From Agaricus subrufescens (Eukaryota > Basidiomycota > Agaricomycetes > Agaricales > Agaricaceae): a stretch of 64,000 nt of DNA. This document shows positions 1-11,582 of the stretch, one piece after another (within the stretch, counting starts at the first letter, position 1; each line of letters opens with the position of its first letter). A program made the translations under genes and the position numbers. The stretch is from NCBI GenBank assembly GCA_029945375.1, contig CM057058.1:2542001-2606000 (forward strand). Direction: 5' to 3'. Under the pieces are notes generated by a model. It had not been told where the DNA came from, ran no database searches, and saw only the letters and a list, made by a program, of their open reading frames with translations.

Positions 1-403
1 GTGACGCATTGTCATTTCCGGCAGAAGATGAAACAGAGGGTGCCTCTGTGTCCTGAGCGGAACTGCCGCTCCCAGGAGAAAATTCTACACGGGTAACCTG
101 GACTGTGAGATTGAGGCGGATTTTGTTCGAATCTACAGAGCCAGTGTTTGAAACTGTTTGAATACGCCTATGTTCCACATATGAGTCTATTGTAAGGCAG
201 AGGGACAGACCAACATCATACCGAACAGTTGTTGCCCTGACTGAGTCCCCTGCTTGAATGAGATTGTATAAATGCCACATGTCTTCATCATCTTCTGGCC
301 TGAGAGTGACATAACCCTGGAGAAGCATGAGAAACCCATGACGACAACGAAGCCTTGAACTCACACTGCCATGCTTATCGATGTGTTTAGAGATGAGTTT
401 CAT
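1..403 (-). CDS. DOM34: Pelota/Dom34 no-go decay factor, N-terminal part (cut by left edge)
   Basis: Dom34/pelota works with Hbs1 to recognise stalled ribosomes with an empty A site and split them (no-go and non-stop decay). Read on the minus strand from the ATG at 401-403, the protein begins [13 protein letters not shown]. After a short intron (donor GTGAGT, acceptor CTCCAG) it continues [19 protein letters not shown] and then [11 protein letters not shown] second intron (donor GTATGA, acceptor ACATAG) leads to [10 protein letters not shown]. These match the conserved start of eukaryotic pelota: K-disphe leader, EDMWHxYN, GDxxRAxTxR. Only about the first 120 residues are present. The later part carries an acidic/serine-rich insertion before the edge. 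Its start codon lies 83 bp from the proposed start of the divergent thioredoxin-fold gene. Confidence 0.9.
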   Translation of the reverse strand, partial: MKLISKHIDKHGSVSSRLRCRHGFLMLLQGYVTLRPEDDEDMWHLYNLIQAGDSVRATTVRYDVGLSLCLTIDSYVEHRRIQTVSNTGSVDSNKIRLNLTVQVTRVEFSPGSGSSAQDTEAPSVSSSAGNDNAS

Positions 404-486
404 GGGAGATGGTGAGGTGATCAGTGTGATAGTACATGTCACACCAAAAATAACCTCGACCATTTCGCCCATTCCCCACAGAGGCT

Positions 487-1426
487 ATGGCTAGGTGGGC
501 AACATGACCGCGCCCCGTCTCCATACTGACTTCTCCAAGCGGCTCCAAAATCGCATCTTTGAATTCGCGGCTACTCGAACCAAACCGACCCTCAAGGGGA
601 GACGACAGCGAAGATGACGAGGACGCGATTTTCGCTGAACTGGAGGCCGAAATTGAGAACGATGACAATCTGGCAGTGAGGGAACGGGGTCTTGAGGCCA
701 TAAAGCGAGAGTCAGTTTCTCATGTAACTGCGCTTACCATCGTGTTTACACCAGACTCGAAGAGTGGAAAGAATGAAGGAGCTACGAGACAGTCACCACG
801 GGACATACTCCGAAATCACCGACGAAAAGGAAGTCATACGGGCCAGCGCGTAGTATCTGCATCTTTTTCTACCATGACAACACTCTGACTAGTATCCGTA
901 GACGGGAAAAAAGGTGTATCATTCACTTTTACCACTCTAATTTCAAGAGGTGTGAAATTATGGACCGGCATCTTGCAGTTTGTGCTTCAAATCACCGCTA
1001 TACCTCCCCTCTTACCCAGCCGCACAGAAACTCGCACCCAAATATTTCCACACGCGATTTATACGCGTCTTCGTCGAGAACATACCTTGGTTAGTGGAGA
1101 GGCTTTCAATCAAAGTCCTTCCCTGTGTCATTTGCTTCGTAGATGGTGTCTCAGCAGACCGGTAAAGAGTGATTTCCTGACCTCTTATCGATCTGATCAT
1201 GCTGTAGGTTGATCGGATTCGAAGAATTGGGAAACAATGATAGTTTCGAGACAGCGGCACTAGAACTCCGTCTTTTGAATGCTGGTATGTGAGCTGACGT
1301 GGGGAGAACTTGTTCCTAATCCTTCTTTTAGGCGTGATAGAGAAGCCGAACGGAAATAATCACATTTACAACGTGGCCGCCACATCCAAGGCAGAGGATG
1401 AAGATGTATTTGATCTGGATGATTAA
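487..1426 (+). CDS. PLP1: Phosducin-like thioredoxin-fold protein (TXNDC9/Plp1 family)
   Basis: Family members are chaperone cofactors that bind the CCT chaperonin and help fold tubulin and actin. The sequence shows an acidic stretch DDSEDDEDAIFAELEAEIEN, then a helix ending MKELRDSHHGTYSE, ITDEKEVIRASA, and a thioredoxin-like core with IIHFYHSNFKRCEIMDRHL, APKYFHTRFIRVFVENIPWL and IKVLPCVICFVDG. It ends in an acidic EDEDVFDLDD tail. The thioredoxin CxxC is replaced by a single Cys (KRCEIMD), as usual for this family. The start is uncertain. The best in-frame option is ATG 487 with an 8-nt first exon and a 45-nt intron (495-539). ATG 504 is out of frame with the core. At least three further introns are needed, and one very short one lies in the middle. 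Confidence 0.82.
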
Positions 1427-1698
1427 ACATTTTTGTCCAGGTGACAGCATTCCTTGTGCGTACCGACGAATCCCATTCACTTTTTCAGGTCACGTAGCAA
1501 TACAAGCTCATGTTCTAATATCTATTCATGACTATCATAAGATGTGCCTGTGATTTACCAGGCAACACACACTACCTCCTGAGCTTCGGAGAACCACATA
1601 GTCTATTTTTTGACTCAGGGTCACACGAAACCATATGCGTCCGTAACTGCTCCACCCTCTGATTTCACTTGAAGCACTAAAAATTCAGGGAAGCGAGG

Positions 1699-1706
1699 TA
1701 TTTAAG
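1699..1706 (+). promoter_or_regulatory. TATA-like element of the glutaminase gene
   Basis: The 323-bp gap between the Plp1-like gene and the glutaminase holds TATTTAAG about 45 bp before the ATG at 1750. The position and sequence suit a TATA box with a short leader. I see no other clear site in this gap. Confidence 0.4.
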
Positions 1707-1749
1707 GCGCATGGGACGAAAAGTGCATTAACGATCTTTACCCGTGATC

Positions 1750-4700
1750 ATGCACTGGCTACTGTGCTTGTTAGCATACGTTGGCACCATCCATGCCGCT
1801 GTGACTTGGAATGCCCAACCTTTCAACCCCCATTCCTTCCCTCTAGCGGTGAGAACACCGTATTTATCAGCGTGGCTTCCACAGGGAACTGGTACGGTCG
1901 TGCTCTAGGTTCTTGAGGTGTATATTCATTATTTTTAATCTAGGCGCGGCATTAAATGACGTCTGGCCGACGTTTTGGACTGGTCAGGTGGGTGAAATCT
2001 GCCTGTGCGAAAAAAGATATATTGCTACATCTTACTAGATTGTTGGCTGGGCTGGTTTTGCCAAAGTGGACGGCAAGGCTTACAGCTTCCTCGGCGCGCC
2101 TAGTGTTCCCAATGCCTCCTTCTCCAAAGCCGTTCAGAAGAGCTCCCAGGTGATTTATATGACTTCAAACAACCTTTTTTTTGCACTCTAACTGTTTTTC
2201 ATAGTTTACCGCCACCAAGACCACCTTTGTACTCTCTGCTGGCCCTGTCGACCTAACTGTCACTTTCTTAAGTCCTGTTGAGGTAAAGAATTCAAAATTT
2301 TCTTAATAAAGGAATTCGTGTTCAATTGTCTTGCAGGCGACAGACCTGGTGAAACAGTCAATTCCATTTGCATACATGGCCGTTTCTGCTGCATCCACCG
2401 ATGGCGCTACCCATAGTGTTCAAGTCTACTCAGATATCAGTGCTGAATGGGTATCTGGGGACAATAACCTTGTAGCCAATTGGACAACATCGACTGGATC
2501 TGTGATTACGCATCAAGTGCAGCTCGTCAATCAAGGTGTACTTTCTGAAGTCAATGATCACACACAATGTATGAGTTCCTCAACCAAACGAGTTTGTTAA
2601 GTGACACTAATTCTCGTAGACGGATCCGCATTCTACTCCACCCTTTCGGTAAGTGCATAGAATCTACCGATTGTCACATGTTGTTGACCGACTCTCGCTT
2701 AAAGACTTCCGGAGTTACTTGGCAAAATGGGGCAGACGTCACAGTCCGTGCCCAGTTCATTAACAACGGGAAACTTCCAAACACCCGAGATACCAATTTC
2801 CGCGCGATCAGCAACGCTTGGCCCGTTTTCGCGGTATCTCACGATCTCGGAAACGTGAGAGCTGCCACCACTCCCGTTGTCACTTCTGTTGGCCATATCA
2901 GAGATCCGGCGCTAAGGTATATTGTCGCCGGAGGCGCTACTCAGCTTCGGAGCCTTTATTTCTTGACCCAGTTTTCCACTCCGGCAGCTGTGGTAAGTAA
3001 GATTCTTCCTATATATATCACGACCCCTTATTCCCTGCTCGGTAGATTTCATCATTCTTGAATGACTTTTCCAACGCTCTTAGTCGGTCCAATACGTTCG
3101 ACTCAAAAGTGAACAGCGACGCATCTAAAATTTCATCCGATTATGCCTCCGTTGTTGCGCTGTCGATCAGACAGGCTTTGTCTGCCATGGAGATCACTGT
3201 TTCTCGGAACAGCAACGGGTCATTTAACACGAGCGATGTTATCGTATTCATGAAAGGTCAGTGCAAGCATCTGAAACGTTTTCGTGGCAAAATTTGTTGA
3301 TCTTGAATATCTAGAGATTTCTAGTGATGGAGTACGAATCAAATTTCTCTGTTGGACTGTCTGACACCAGCTCACGTCACACTTTACACGCAGAATATCA
3401 ATACTGTTGATGTGATCTTTCCCACATGGCCGCTCCTGTTATATGTAAATCCTCAACTCGGGAAGTTCCTCCTCGAAGGTCTTTTTAGGTATCAAGCCAC
3501 TGGTCAATACCCCAACAAGTACAGTGTCCATGATCTTGGTTGGTCATATCCCCGTCGCCACCGCTTCCCCACTAGACTAATATCAAATAGGTTCTAGTTA
3601 TCCCAATGCCCTCGGTCATAATGATGGTCGGGATGAAGCAATGCCCGTCGAAGGTCTGCCAATTTAACTCTTCCAACCAATATATCTCTCATCTCCAGAT
3701 AGAAAGTGGAAACATGCTCATCATGTCCCTTAGTTATGTTCAAAAGACCAACGACCTTTCGCAAATTAGGCAATATGTAGGTGGTCTCAAAGTCTCCTTT
3801 CTTGCCAGCTGTGATGTAGCATTCCTCTAGTCTGCCCTTCTCGACCAGTGGACTCAGTTTTTGATCGAGGATTCTCTCATTCCGGAAAATCAGATCAGCA
3901 CCGATGATTTCGCTGGATCCCTAGCCAATCAGACCAACCTAGCCATTAAGGGAATAGTTGGTATCAAAGCAATGTCGCAAATAGCATCGCTGCTAGGTAA
4001 TACTGCCCAAAGCAACAACTATTCTGTGAGTAGATCCTCTCTCAAAAGGTTAGGTTGGTGAGGAGTCTGATTGGCCGAAATAGGCCATCGCTGCTAGCTA
4101 TGTCACTCAATGGCGTGGTTTCGCGACGTCGACTAGTGGTCCCCACTTGACACTCTCAGTAAGGGTTTCTAACCTTATCGATCTCCAGTCTTCTGACGTT
4201 CAGCTAGTACGGTAACGCAAACAGGTAACTAGAATCCTACTGGTTGTCCGTACCTTCTTTGAATGATCCTATATCAGCTGGGGTTTAACATACAACCTAT
4301 TTGGCGACAAACTCCTGAAACTCAATTTATTCCCTTCAGACATATATACAACGCGTGAGTTTTGCTGTCATTGTGGCTGTCATAATCTTCGTCAGCAATT
4401 CGAGTTTTCTCATCTCTATTCATCTAGAAACGGCATGGTATAAAACAGTAGCCCGTACGTCAGAACATTCCGCATCCATAGGAGTCGCATTAACTTCGCA
4501 TTAGGGTCATTCGGCGTCCCTCTTGACACACGGTAGGTGCACTTGACCCTCTTCGATGTGATGCAATGTTCTGAGAGGTATGACTGCAGCCACACGTACA
4601 CCAAGTCAGGTGCGCTCGTCTTGGTATAAGCCGAAACTATTCCTTTGGTGGCTAATTATCCGTTGTTTCCGTCATCAATAACATGAATCTTCTAAATGAA

Positions 4701-4988
4701 TGCCATGTGTTGATTAGATTGGCAAATATGGACCGCGGCTATCGCAACCGATACCTCTGTACGTGACTTATTCATTTCTTCTGTGAGAAAATATGCGGCG
4801 GACGGGCTGGCATCTCAACCGTTGGGAGACTGGTATGAGACCACGGATGGTACTGCAGAGGGATTCCGTGCACGTCCAGTAGTCGGAGGCCACCTTGGTA
4901 AGTCATGCATGCAATGTTCCCACTATACCCTCGATTGCTGACCATCTGCTCGAATCTTGCAGCTCTTGTGGGTCGATTTTTTGACTGA
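1750..4988 (+). CDS. Secreted glutaminase A-type enzyme (GtaA family)
   Basis: Fungal GtaA enzymes are extracellular glutaminases releasing glutamate and ammonia from glutamine. The protein opens with a hydrophobic signal peptide (MHWLLCLLAYVGTIHAAVTW) and then the family signature FPLAVRTPYLSAWLPQG. Further matches are WTGQIVGWAGFAKVDGKAY, ATKTTFVLSAGPVDLTVTF, IPFAYMAVSAAS, YNLFGDKLLKLNLFP, SFGVPLDTRHTYTKSDWQIW and GDWYETTDGTAEGFRARPVV, ending ALVGRFFD. These run in the same order as the DUF4964/5127/4965/1793 modules. About 15 small introns interrupt it, and every required junction I checked keeps frame. A 20-nt exon (4590-4609) encodes HTYTKS. No break was found, so I regard it as intact. 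The exact catalytic residues cannot be assigned from sequence alone. Confidence 0.85.
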
Positions 4989-7104
4989 TTATTTGCCATT
5001 TTGCTCAATTGCCTAACTTTCGTTCCGTTCGAACCGTCAGCTTGTTCTATGATCGAAGTACCCGGGGCTTGTAGTGGTTTTATTAAGGGACGTTTGGTGT
5101 TGGTGGTCTTCCTCGCGCCAATGGGTACGTAACCGTAAAAGCTTCTATCGTTACGTTGCCTTGTCCCATACCATTGAATCCTCAATTTATGAATTAAAGT
5201 TTGAACTCTGAAGTATCGTTCAATTGGAGGTTATGCCATGAGGCCAATACTTCCAGTTGACTCCCGCACAATACAGCGCACTCAACTCAAAAAGGAGATA
5301 AGATGGGCAATAACGAAGTACAACATGCGCAGGCGGTCTAATTGCGTGCCTCATATATAGGCAGGTGACTTCGACGCAAACGGATCTATCAAAGTCAACG
5401 TCAACTTTTGAAGCTTGGAGCTGTAAGGTAGAAGGACGACAGTGTGACGTGAATTGATTCTGATCCTTCTAGTTCTCCTGTAACCCGTGTGGTCGCAAAG
5501 ACAGGATCAACCAACAACGATCGACATGATGAAGGGCCTTGATCAATCGATCGACGATCCAATGCATGATGAGGCCAGTGGTGAATGTCTGTTTTTCTGA
5601 TGCCACCGCGAAAAATCGACCGTAGTCTGGCTTGTCATCTGATGACTCACCAAACTTGTACTTAATGCCAAGGTGTAATAGACCTCAAACAGCAATCTGA
5701 TCTCGGAACATCATGCGACACCTTCAGTCGTCAATCCGTTGCCACGTCAGATCTGAAGCTATTGCCTGTCTGTCAGTCTACCTCATATATGGAGTAGTTT
5801 CGCGCTTCGTGACCCACTCTGACCAGATCAGGTTGCAAGTGTCATGTGTCTACTCACCAGCCATCTGATGAAACGCAGATTTAGGAGGACCTTACACACT
5901 GTAAGCTTCTGGCAATGAACAGCACACTGGCTTGAATGGGAGATAGCCTGTTGTCAAAGGCCGAAATGACCCGAATGCGACAAGCAGGTGTTTATCTGGT
6001 ATTACCATTTTAGGTATGTGATTCGAATTTTGATTTGCGTCACGACTACATCGCTCCGTACAAGAGCTTGCTCCTCTGCTCATGGAGAAATTAAACAAAA
6101 CCTTATTTGTTCCTCGCAAGATTCGCAAGATCCTGCAGATCGAAGCATTGTACTTTTAACTGGTGTTCGGTGGTCTAAAATTGACATGCTCGCCGCTCGG
6201 TGTAAATGTGCCGCGTTGAACTTTCGGACCGCGAATGGAAACGAGACTCGGCTACTCCACTCCATTTAAAATCCCTGTAAAATTCGGTTTCATGATCACG
6301 AAGAAAGTGGGCGGATAAATTCTTGAGTTTGAAATTTAATCGAGTCATCCAGGAACCCGCGGTTGTTGGAATGCGGTGTCGTCAACGAGTAATATACGTA
6401 TAATAGAGACCAACCGACAGTAAATACTGTAGACGGTTCTGTGTGAATTCCCCTTTATTCTTTTATAGACTACAATACAGGAACAATGGCCAGTGAGCCG
6501 CGGTGGCAGGTTTGAAAACACAATGGATGTGATCTCGGAGTTTTCCAATTGGCGGACCATAATTGCATTGTGAATGCCAGCATGCACGTTCACCAATCAG
6601 GGATATGTGACTCCAGGAAGAGAGTTCCCAGGCAATAGCGTGGGAGGCGAGGACGGGAACGTGGACGGAGCATGGAGCCGGGCGTCGCAATGACGATATA
6701 CAATATAATGAAGTCATGTATACGGGAGACTCGCCGCAGTGTTACTCAACGTCTATCGGCATACATGCATAACGGCAACAGCGCGCGGCATTTGCGGCCG
6801 GGAGTTGGAATTTGGCGTTGAAAAGTGTTTGGTAGACGCTGTCGGCGAGCGCTGCGACAGGGTGGAAGAGCGGGAAAGTGATGGCTAATTTGGGCGAAGA
6901 ATGGCAGGCGGTGACATGGCAGCGAGAGCCGCAAAGGGGAAGATGACAGGCCGAGTCCGAAAAGGAAGGCGGCCGATCGGGGCGGTGGATCTGAGATAGA
7001 GTAAAGAGATCTGCAGTGGATCTGTCGGCTACTTCTTTGAACAGCCTCCTCCCATATAAGACCCGCCACAGACGCTTTCACCACCCGACTCCCAGCTGCC
7101 CGCC
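4989..7104. other. Gene-poor interval, no supported gene
   Basis: About 2.1 kb after the glutaminase stop. Both strands carry only short ORFs with no family resemblance, no paired splice sites extending them and no internal repeat I can see. The last 300 bp become GC-rich and form the promoter of the next ORF. The long minus-strand ORF at 4772-5185 overlaps the glutaminase C-terminal exon and is a shadow of it. Confidence 0.6.
7055..7060 (+). promoter_or_regulatory. TATA box of the Pro/Ser-rich ORF
   Basis: The sequence CATATAAG (core TATAAG) lies 45 bp before the ATG at 7105, in a GC-rich setting. It supports the ORF being transcribed. Confidence 0.5.
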
Positions 7105-7728
7105 ATGTACTACTCCCGCCCAGAGTCTCCTCCCCCCCGCGCCCCGTCCCCGCCGCTCCGGGTCTTCACTCCTCTTCCATCGCCCTCCTCGCGCCTACGC
7201 AAACCCTCTTCCTCCTCCCTGGCACCCAGCCTGCCCCCGGGTCTTCACGAGGAGAGAACTTTGTTGACTGTCCGTTCGTACGAGCACATCTCTCGCAAAT
7301 CGGAGTTAGCGCCGCATCGTCAACCAAAGCGCACACGATCGGCATTAGGACATGCCTCTTCCGGCCTTCGTACCGCTTCTTTACCCGAGCCCTTTGACCC
7401 ATCCACGATCGCCCACCCACAACCCACTCGCCACCATCGCACCCGCTCCCTCTCTTCCAGAGCATCGCCCCCACCGTCACCTTCAATGCGCTCACCGCCA
7501 CCTCCCGTTCCGCCGATTCCGTCCTTCTTCTTGACGCCGGCAGACAAAAAGGCTTCCCATCCAGCGGATACATCCCCGATCACTCCCATCTTTCTTCCGG
7601 ATCTTGAATCAGTGTCATCTACCCCTAATCTCCCATCATCTGGTATTAAACCAAAGAAAGGTGGTCTGGGGATGACATGCTTGAAATTTCTTTCACTCCG
7701 CAACTCGCTAAGGACGAATCGACTGTAG
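7105..7728 (+). CDS. Proline/serine-rich protein of unknown function
   Basis: A single-exon ORF of 207 codons that I do not recognise. It is low in complexity: the N-terminal third is rich in Pro/Ser with repeated PSP and SPPP runs, and the middle has basic clusters (RKSELAPHRQPKRTRS). There is a second Pro-rich segment (SPPPPVPPIPSFFLTPADKK), and the C-terminus is basic (LKFLSLRNSLRTNRL). No membrane segment or signal peptide is visible. Codon positions are strongly biased, and a TATA box sits 45 bp upstream, which is why I prefer it over the overlapping minus-strand ORFs at 7166-7573 and 7320-7703. It resembles disordered SH3-ligand or regulatory proteins in composition only. It could be a lineage-specific gene. 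Confidence 0.6.
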   Translation: MYYSRPESPPPRAPSPPLRVFTPLPSPSSRLRKPSSSSLAPSLPPGLHEERTLLTVRSYEHISRKSELAPHRQPKRTRSALGHASSGLRTASLPEPFDPSTIAHPQPTRHHRTRSLSSRASPPPSPSMRSPPPPVPPIPSFFLTPADKKASHPADTSPITPIFLPDLESVSSTPNLPSSGIKPKKGGLGMTCLKFLSLRNSLRTNRL

Positions 7729-9821
7729 AAGAAATAACACAGCCGATTCCGCAGCGAGATTTGTTTTACATTCTGGGCATAATATTGGGGTCGGTCTGGC
7801 CTTCGCCTTGACGCATCGACGTGCCTTTGATTTGACCGTCACTCATCTCTCGCCACTAATCCCACTCTTTCTTCGTTCACTCCCTTTGGTATATTTATAA
7901 CATATTTGCGCCGCATATTATCCTCCGCCTTTACGTTCTAGCCATGCTCCAACTGTACCACTCCCATTCAATATTCTGAGTACCGACAATCTGCTCCTCT
8001 CATTTACTTGTACTTTTACCTCATTGCCTTACATATGCACTATCATAGTAATAGTAGTAACCTAGTATAATCTGAACAGAAAAGAATGTTCCTAACAGCA
8101 TTGTTCCTGAATTTATTTTTACGAGCCATGAACTTCCACATATGGCACCTCCTTTACCCTTTTGAGCGCGTGACACGCGAAATGAACTTCGAAATGAGAA
8201 ACACCAGTGCAAACTCAATGGTTAGTTGTTGATGCTGTTCCAGCCACAGATCATTTGACTTGTTTGAACACTTCATGAAATTACGTTTACAACTGGACCG
8301 TCGCCATTGCGAGTTAGCCCCCTCAGCCTGCGCCTTGTCTGATTTCACTTGATATTTCCGCTTGCCGAGCGCCTCCATCAAACAAAATGCAGTCAAGGCA
8401 ATTCTTTTTCGGTTCTTTCGCTATTCCGATTTGAATGACCGGTAAAGATGATGCTTATTAAACACGTGAACCTACTAAATTGAAGTTTTGGAATGACAAA
8501 GTATATCGCACAAGCGTATAGGGCAAGTTGAGCTATATTATATGAAACAACATGTCCCTAATTATTTGGTTAATGAAAATCTGATCAACTCATTTGAAGT
8601 GAGATTATGAAACCTGAACTTGCAAGTCACCGGTTGGACATATGGGATTACGTACAAACGGGGCACAGTAGGTGTTCAAGCCTCGCTCAGGTGAGGTTGA
8701 AATTCCTGCAGGTTCGCAGCGGTATCCACTGACAGCCATCATTCATGAGTTGACATACCTACACACGTTCACACGGATGTGTTTCAAATTGGATCAAATC
8801 TGACTTCGGCTTTTAAAACCCTAAGTGAGGATGTAGGTAATCCACTATGGAAACGCGAAGTACAGAGGGCGCGCTCTGTACCTAGAGTCAATGCTTAAAG
8901 TTTTGTAATGACCTTGTTCTAATAATAATATAATTCTTGTTCTCCTGTCCAGTCAGCAAATGGACTTGTGGGATCAAGCCACTGGCGGTCGTCTCCTGAT
9001 TCAGCTCCGCGGTGTCCGGTGCTTCAGCATATCGTCGATAGGATTGATGCCGCCAACCCCAAATGAGGATCCTCCGCCCCGACCAACGCCTACAAATACC
9101 GGATAAGGAAATCGGCCGATTTATCTCTTCTAACTTTCATCGGGGCTGCCAATAACTCGGATCAGGCACTTGAGGATCTATTTCATTGGGTCAAAGATAT
9201 TTTGTGGGTCAAAAGGTCCGCAGTTTTTAGCATTGAAAAAAATCAGGCTATCAAGCCCTCACCCGGTCTTGCCCATGCTGTGCCCATGGATTATTTCACC
9301 TCAGGGTGGTGTCAGCTCGGGGGGCGGCCAATTCGGGGCCAGGGGTCGGTCGGGGTCATGCCAAAATGCTATGGACGTAGATGCTTGAATGACGAGAATC
9401 TGAAATTCCCGATTCAACTTGATCCGGTGTATTTTAGTCACCAATATATTAACAACCCTCACTCACCCTGTGGCTGAGGGTTCTTTAAGTCTGATTGCTT
9501 CAGCTAATTATGCCTTGGAGGTACTGGAATTTCCTATCAAACGTCAATCTCTATTGGGAGGCTCCGCCCCAAGACTCTCTCAAGAGTCATTTTCCATTGA
9601 GGATTACGAAATAGTCTCATGAAGATATGGCTAGAGGACGAGGGCCACAGGGACATACAAGCTCCCTGTTATACACTTACTATTGACACCGGCCTCCAAC
9701 CAGTCAAGTGCTCAAGAATGAGCAAAAGTGACGTGATTCTTGGCTGACAAGTACGATGGGTGGCGCATACACGTTGCAGTATAACCGCCCAATTGGAGCA
9801 TCAAATGTAGTACCACTGTCC

Positions 9822-9837
9822 AAAAAAAAAAAAAAAA
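9822..9837 (+). repeat. 16-nt poly(A) run
   Basis: Sixteen consecutive A residues inside the gene-poor region. It may be the tail of an old retroposed sequence or just a simple repeat. I see no target-site duplication by eye. Confidence 0.6.
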
Positions 9838-10529
9838 CATCTCGAATTTACGTTCCGACCTTCCGAGTCTCAAAACGTGTGAAATTCTATGTCAGTGAAG
9901 GCTATTATGCTTTACAGTTAGGGATGACTACGGTTATTCATATATGGTAAAAGTCCATGTCGGGGGTGTTAAAAATGCAAAAAATAGCGTATTTGTTTTT
10001 GAAATTGGCGGCGGGTCCATTACGATCAAATTTTATTACATCATTTCGGTTCCCACAACTCCGCCAGGCCTGACGCCCAGGCTCCTGCAATCGGCTCTTC
10101 CTCCATTCAAGGCGCTGTCACATTGTATTTATATACGGTGATCTAACTTAAACTCGACTCACTGGCACGAATCTGCCTGGGGTCAGTAAATTGTTATTGC
10201 ATTGAATACAAGAATGAACAAGTTCACGACAGTAACTATACTCAAGTCATCACATGGTCATCTGGAGTGTAAATTTCAACAAGGGGAAATCTTCATCTTG
10301 AGTTTGAGATCTATCCGATGTCCAAGCGGAGGTATTACACCCAGTGTCTTCCTGAATGCAAGCGCTCAAACCTTAAAGCAGTCATCATATGCCCTTTCGA
10401 GGCGAAATTCAGGGGTTTGATAAGCCTCGCTAGCCTCCCGCGAATATGTGTTGCCGGCACATTCAACATGACTTTCTCCGAGTCATTTACCGTCGCATTT
10501 TATCGTTTAATTTTGATCAAGAAAAAGGT

Positions 10530-10570
10530 GGGGGGCCCCGGGAATTCGAACTTGCGTCTTGCGCAAGAAC
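10530..10570 (-). repeat. Degenerate tRNA-like 3' segment (possible SINE or tRNA relic)
   Basis: On the minus strand the segment reads like the end of a tRNA gene: a B-box-like AGTTCGAATTCC, a G/C-rich acceptor-like tail GGGGCCCCCCACC and then a T5 run that could act as a pol III terminator. The presumed T-stem does not pair and I find no A box at the right distance. It is therefore not a functional tRNA gene. A SINE or tRNA pseudogene is one reading, and chance is another. Confidence 0.25.
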
Positions 10571-11582
10571 CGTTGCTAGAGAAGGTCTACCGTAAAGCTT
10601 CTCTCGGATCCCAAGACTTTGGGTGTCGAGATAAGCAGGCTACTCTCGCTAGTTTGTATGTGATCCGATTATTGGGCGGGTAGCCAAGCCAACGTTACAC
10701 TTGATAAGGTAGGTATACAGATGTATGTCATAAAAGCAAGGATTGCTCAATACATTGAATCAATTTTAGATTAGATGACCTTTGAAATGGTATCAGTGGC
10801 GGTCGCTGATTGGTGCAACCCGTGGATCGCGCAAAAGGAGGAATTCCCGACGAATTGAGCGGAATTGAGTGATGTACGTACAGTACACAATCAAATTGTG
10901 CCTCATCCGTGCAAGCCGGAACTTTGGCAGGTAAGAGACTTGTAAAAAGATGAATACGCCTCCCAAGTGAGATCACACCACACGAGACCCTAAAAGAAGA
11001 CAAGTTAGGCTTTAATCGGGTGTGAAATGTCGTCACGATAGGAAATTACTTACCTCGCGATAAAAGGAGATAGAAGGGCGAAAATTGGCATGTACATCAT
11101 CATCAACGTAGGAAAACTCGTACCACCGAAAGCAGTCCCGCTACTCTGGACTTACGCCAATGGATTCATGAACATGGGCAATGAATTTAGCATGTGAAAA
11201 AGTGGACACCAATCAAAAGCAGGTATATGAGTACAAGTAGGAATGACTGGAATTCCATCAATGAGAGAATAAGTCAGCTAAGGCTACAAACTGTCAATGG
11301 GATAGAGAGATAGTCATACCGGATATATATACATAGTGCTACACAGGATCGACCGAGTTTTGGGAAGATGGATACCGTTTTGACGTGCTCGAGTCTAATC
11401 CATGGGGGTCCGTCAGAGGGAAATATAAGAAACAACCAAATGACATGTCAAGGGTAGAGTCAATCGTGATTGCGAAGTGCAGGAACAGGGAGCAAAGGAA
11501 AGAGAGAGAAAAAAAGGGAGAGCTAAAGAAAATAAAAGAAGGAATACCAGCGCATCGTGGGGCAGGATCAGTTTCGTACACT

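Larger units (their letters stand above)
7729..11582. other. Long gene-poor region with possible repeat remnants
   Basis: About 3.85 kb without a convincing gene. The 7.8-8.9 kb part is AT-rich. The 8.95-9.6 kb part has several overlapping short ORFs with no recognisable domain. A 16-A run lies at 9822-9837 and a tRNA-like fragment near 10530-10570. Around 10970-11070 the minus strand holds a well-formed intron-like block (GTAAGT, CTAAC, TTTTAG) between short open frames, so a small unrecognised minus-strand gene is possible there. Confidence 0.5.

Noticed and set aside
504..506. ATG 504 as the start of the Plp1-like gene
   Set aside because: Its frame meets a stop soon after and is not the frame of the conserved acidic block. 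ATG 487 with a 45-nt intron is in frame.
4772..5185. 137-codon minus-strand ORF
   Set aside because: It overlaps the final coding exon of the glutaminase on the other strand, which reads as conserved protein. The ORF has no recognisable feature.
7166..7703. Two long minus-strand ORFs opposite the Pro/Ser-rich gene
   Set aside because: They are shadows created by the GC-rich coding sequence on the plus strand; only the plus frame has a TATA box at normal distance.
10510..10640. Functional tRNA gene on the minus strand
   Set aside because: The B-box-like sequence is present but the T-stem does not pair and no A box or anticodon arm can be built at the right spacing.
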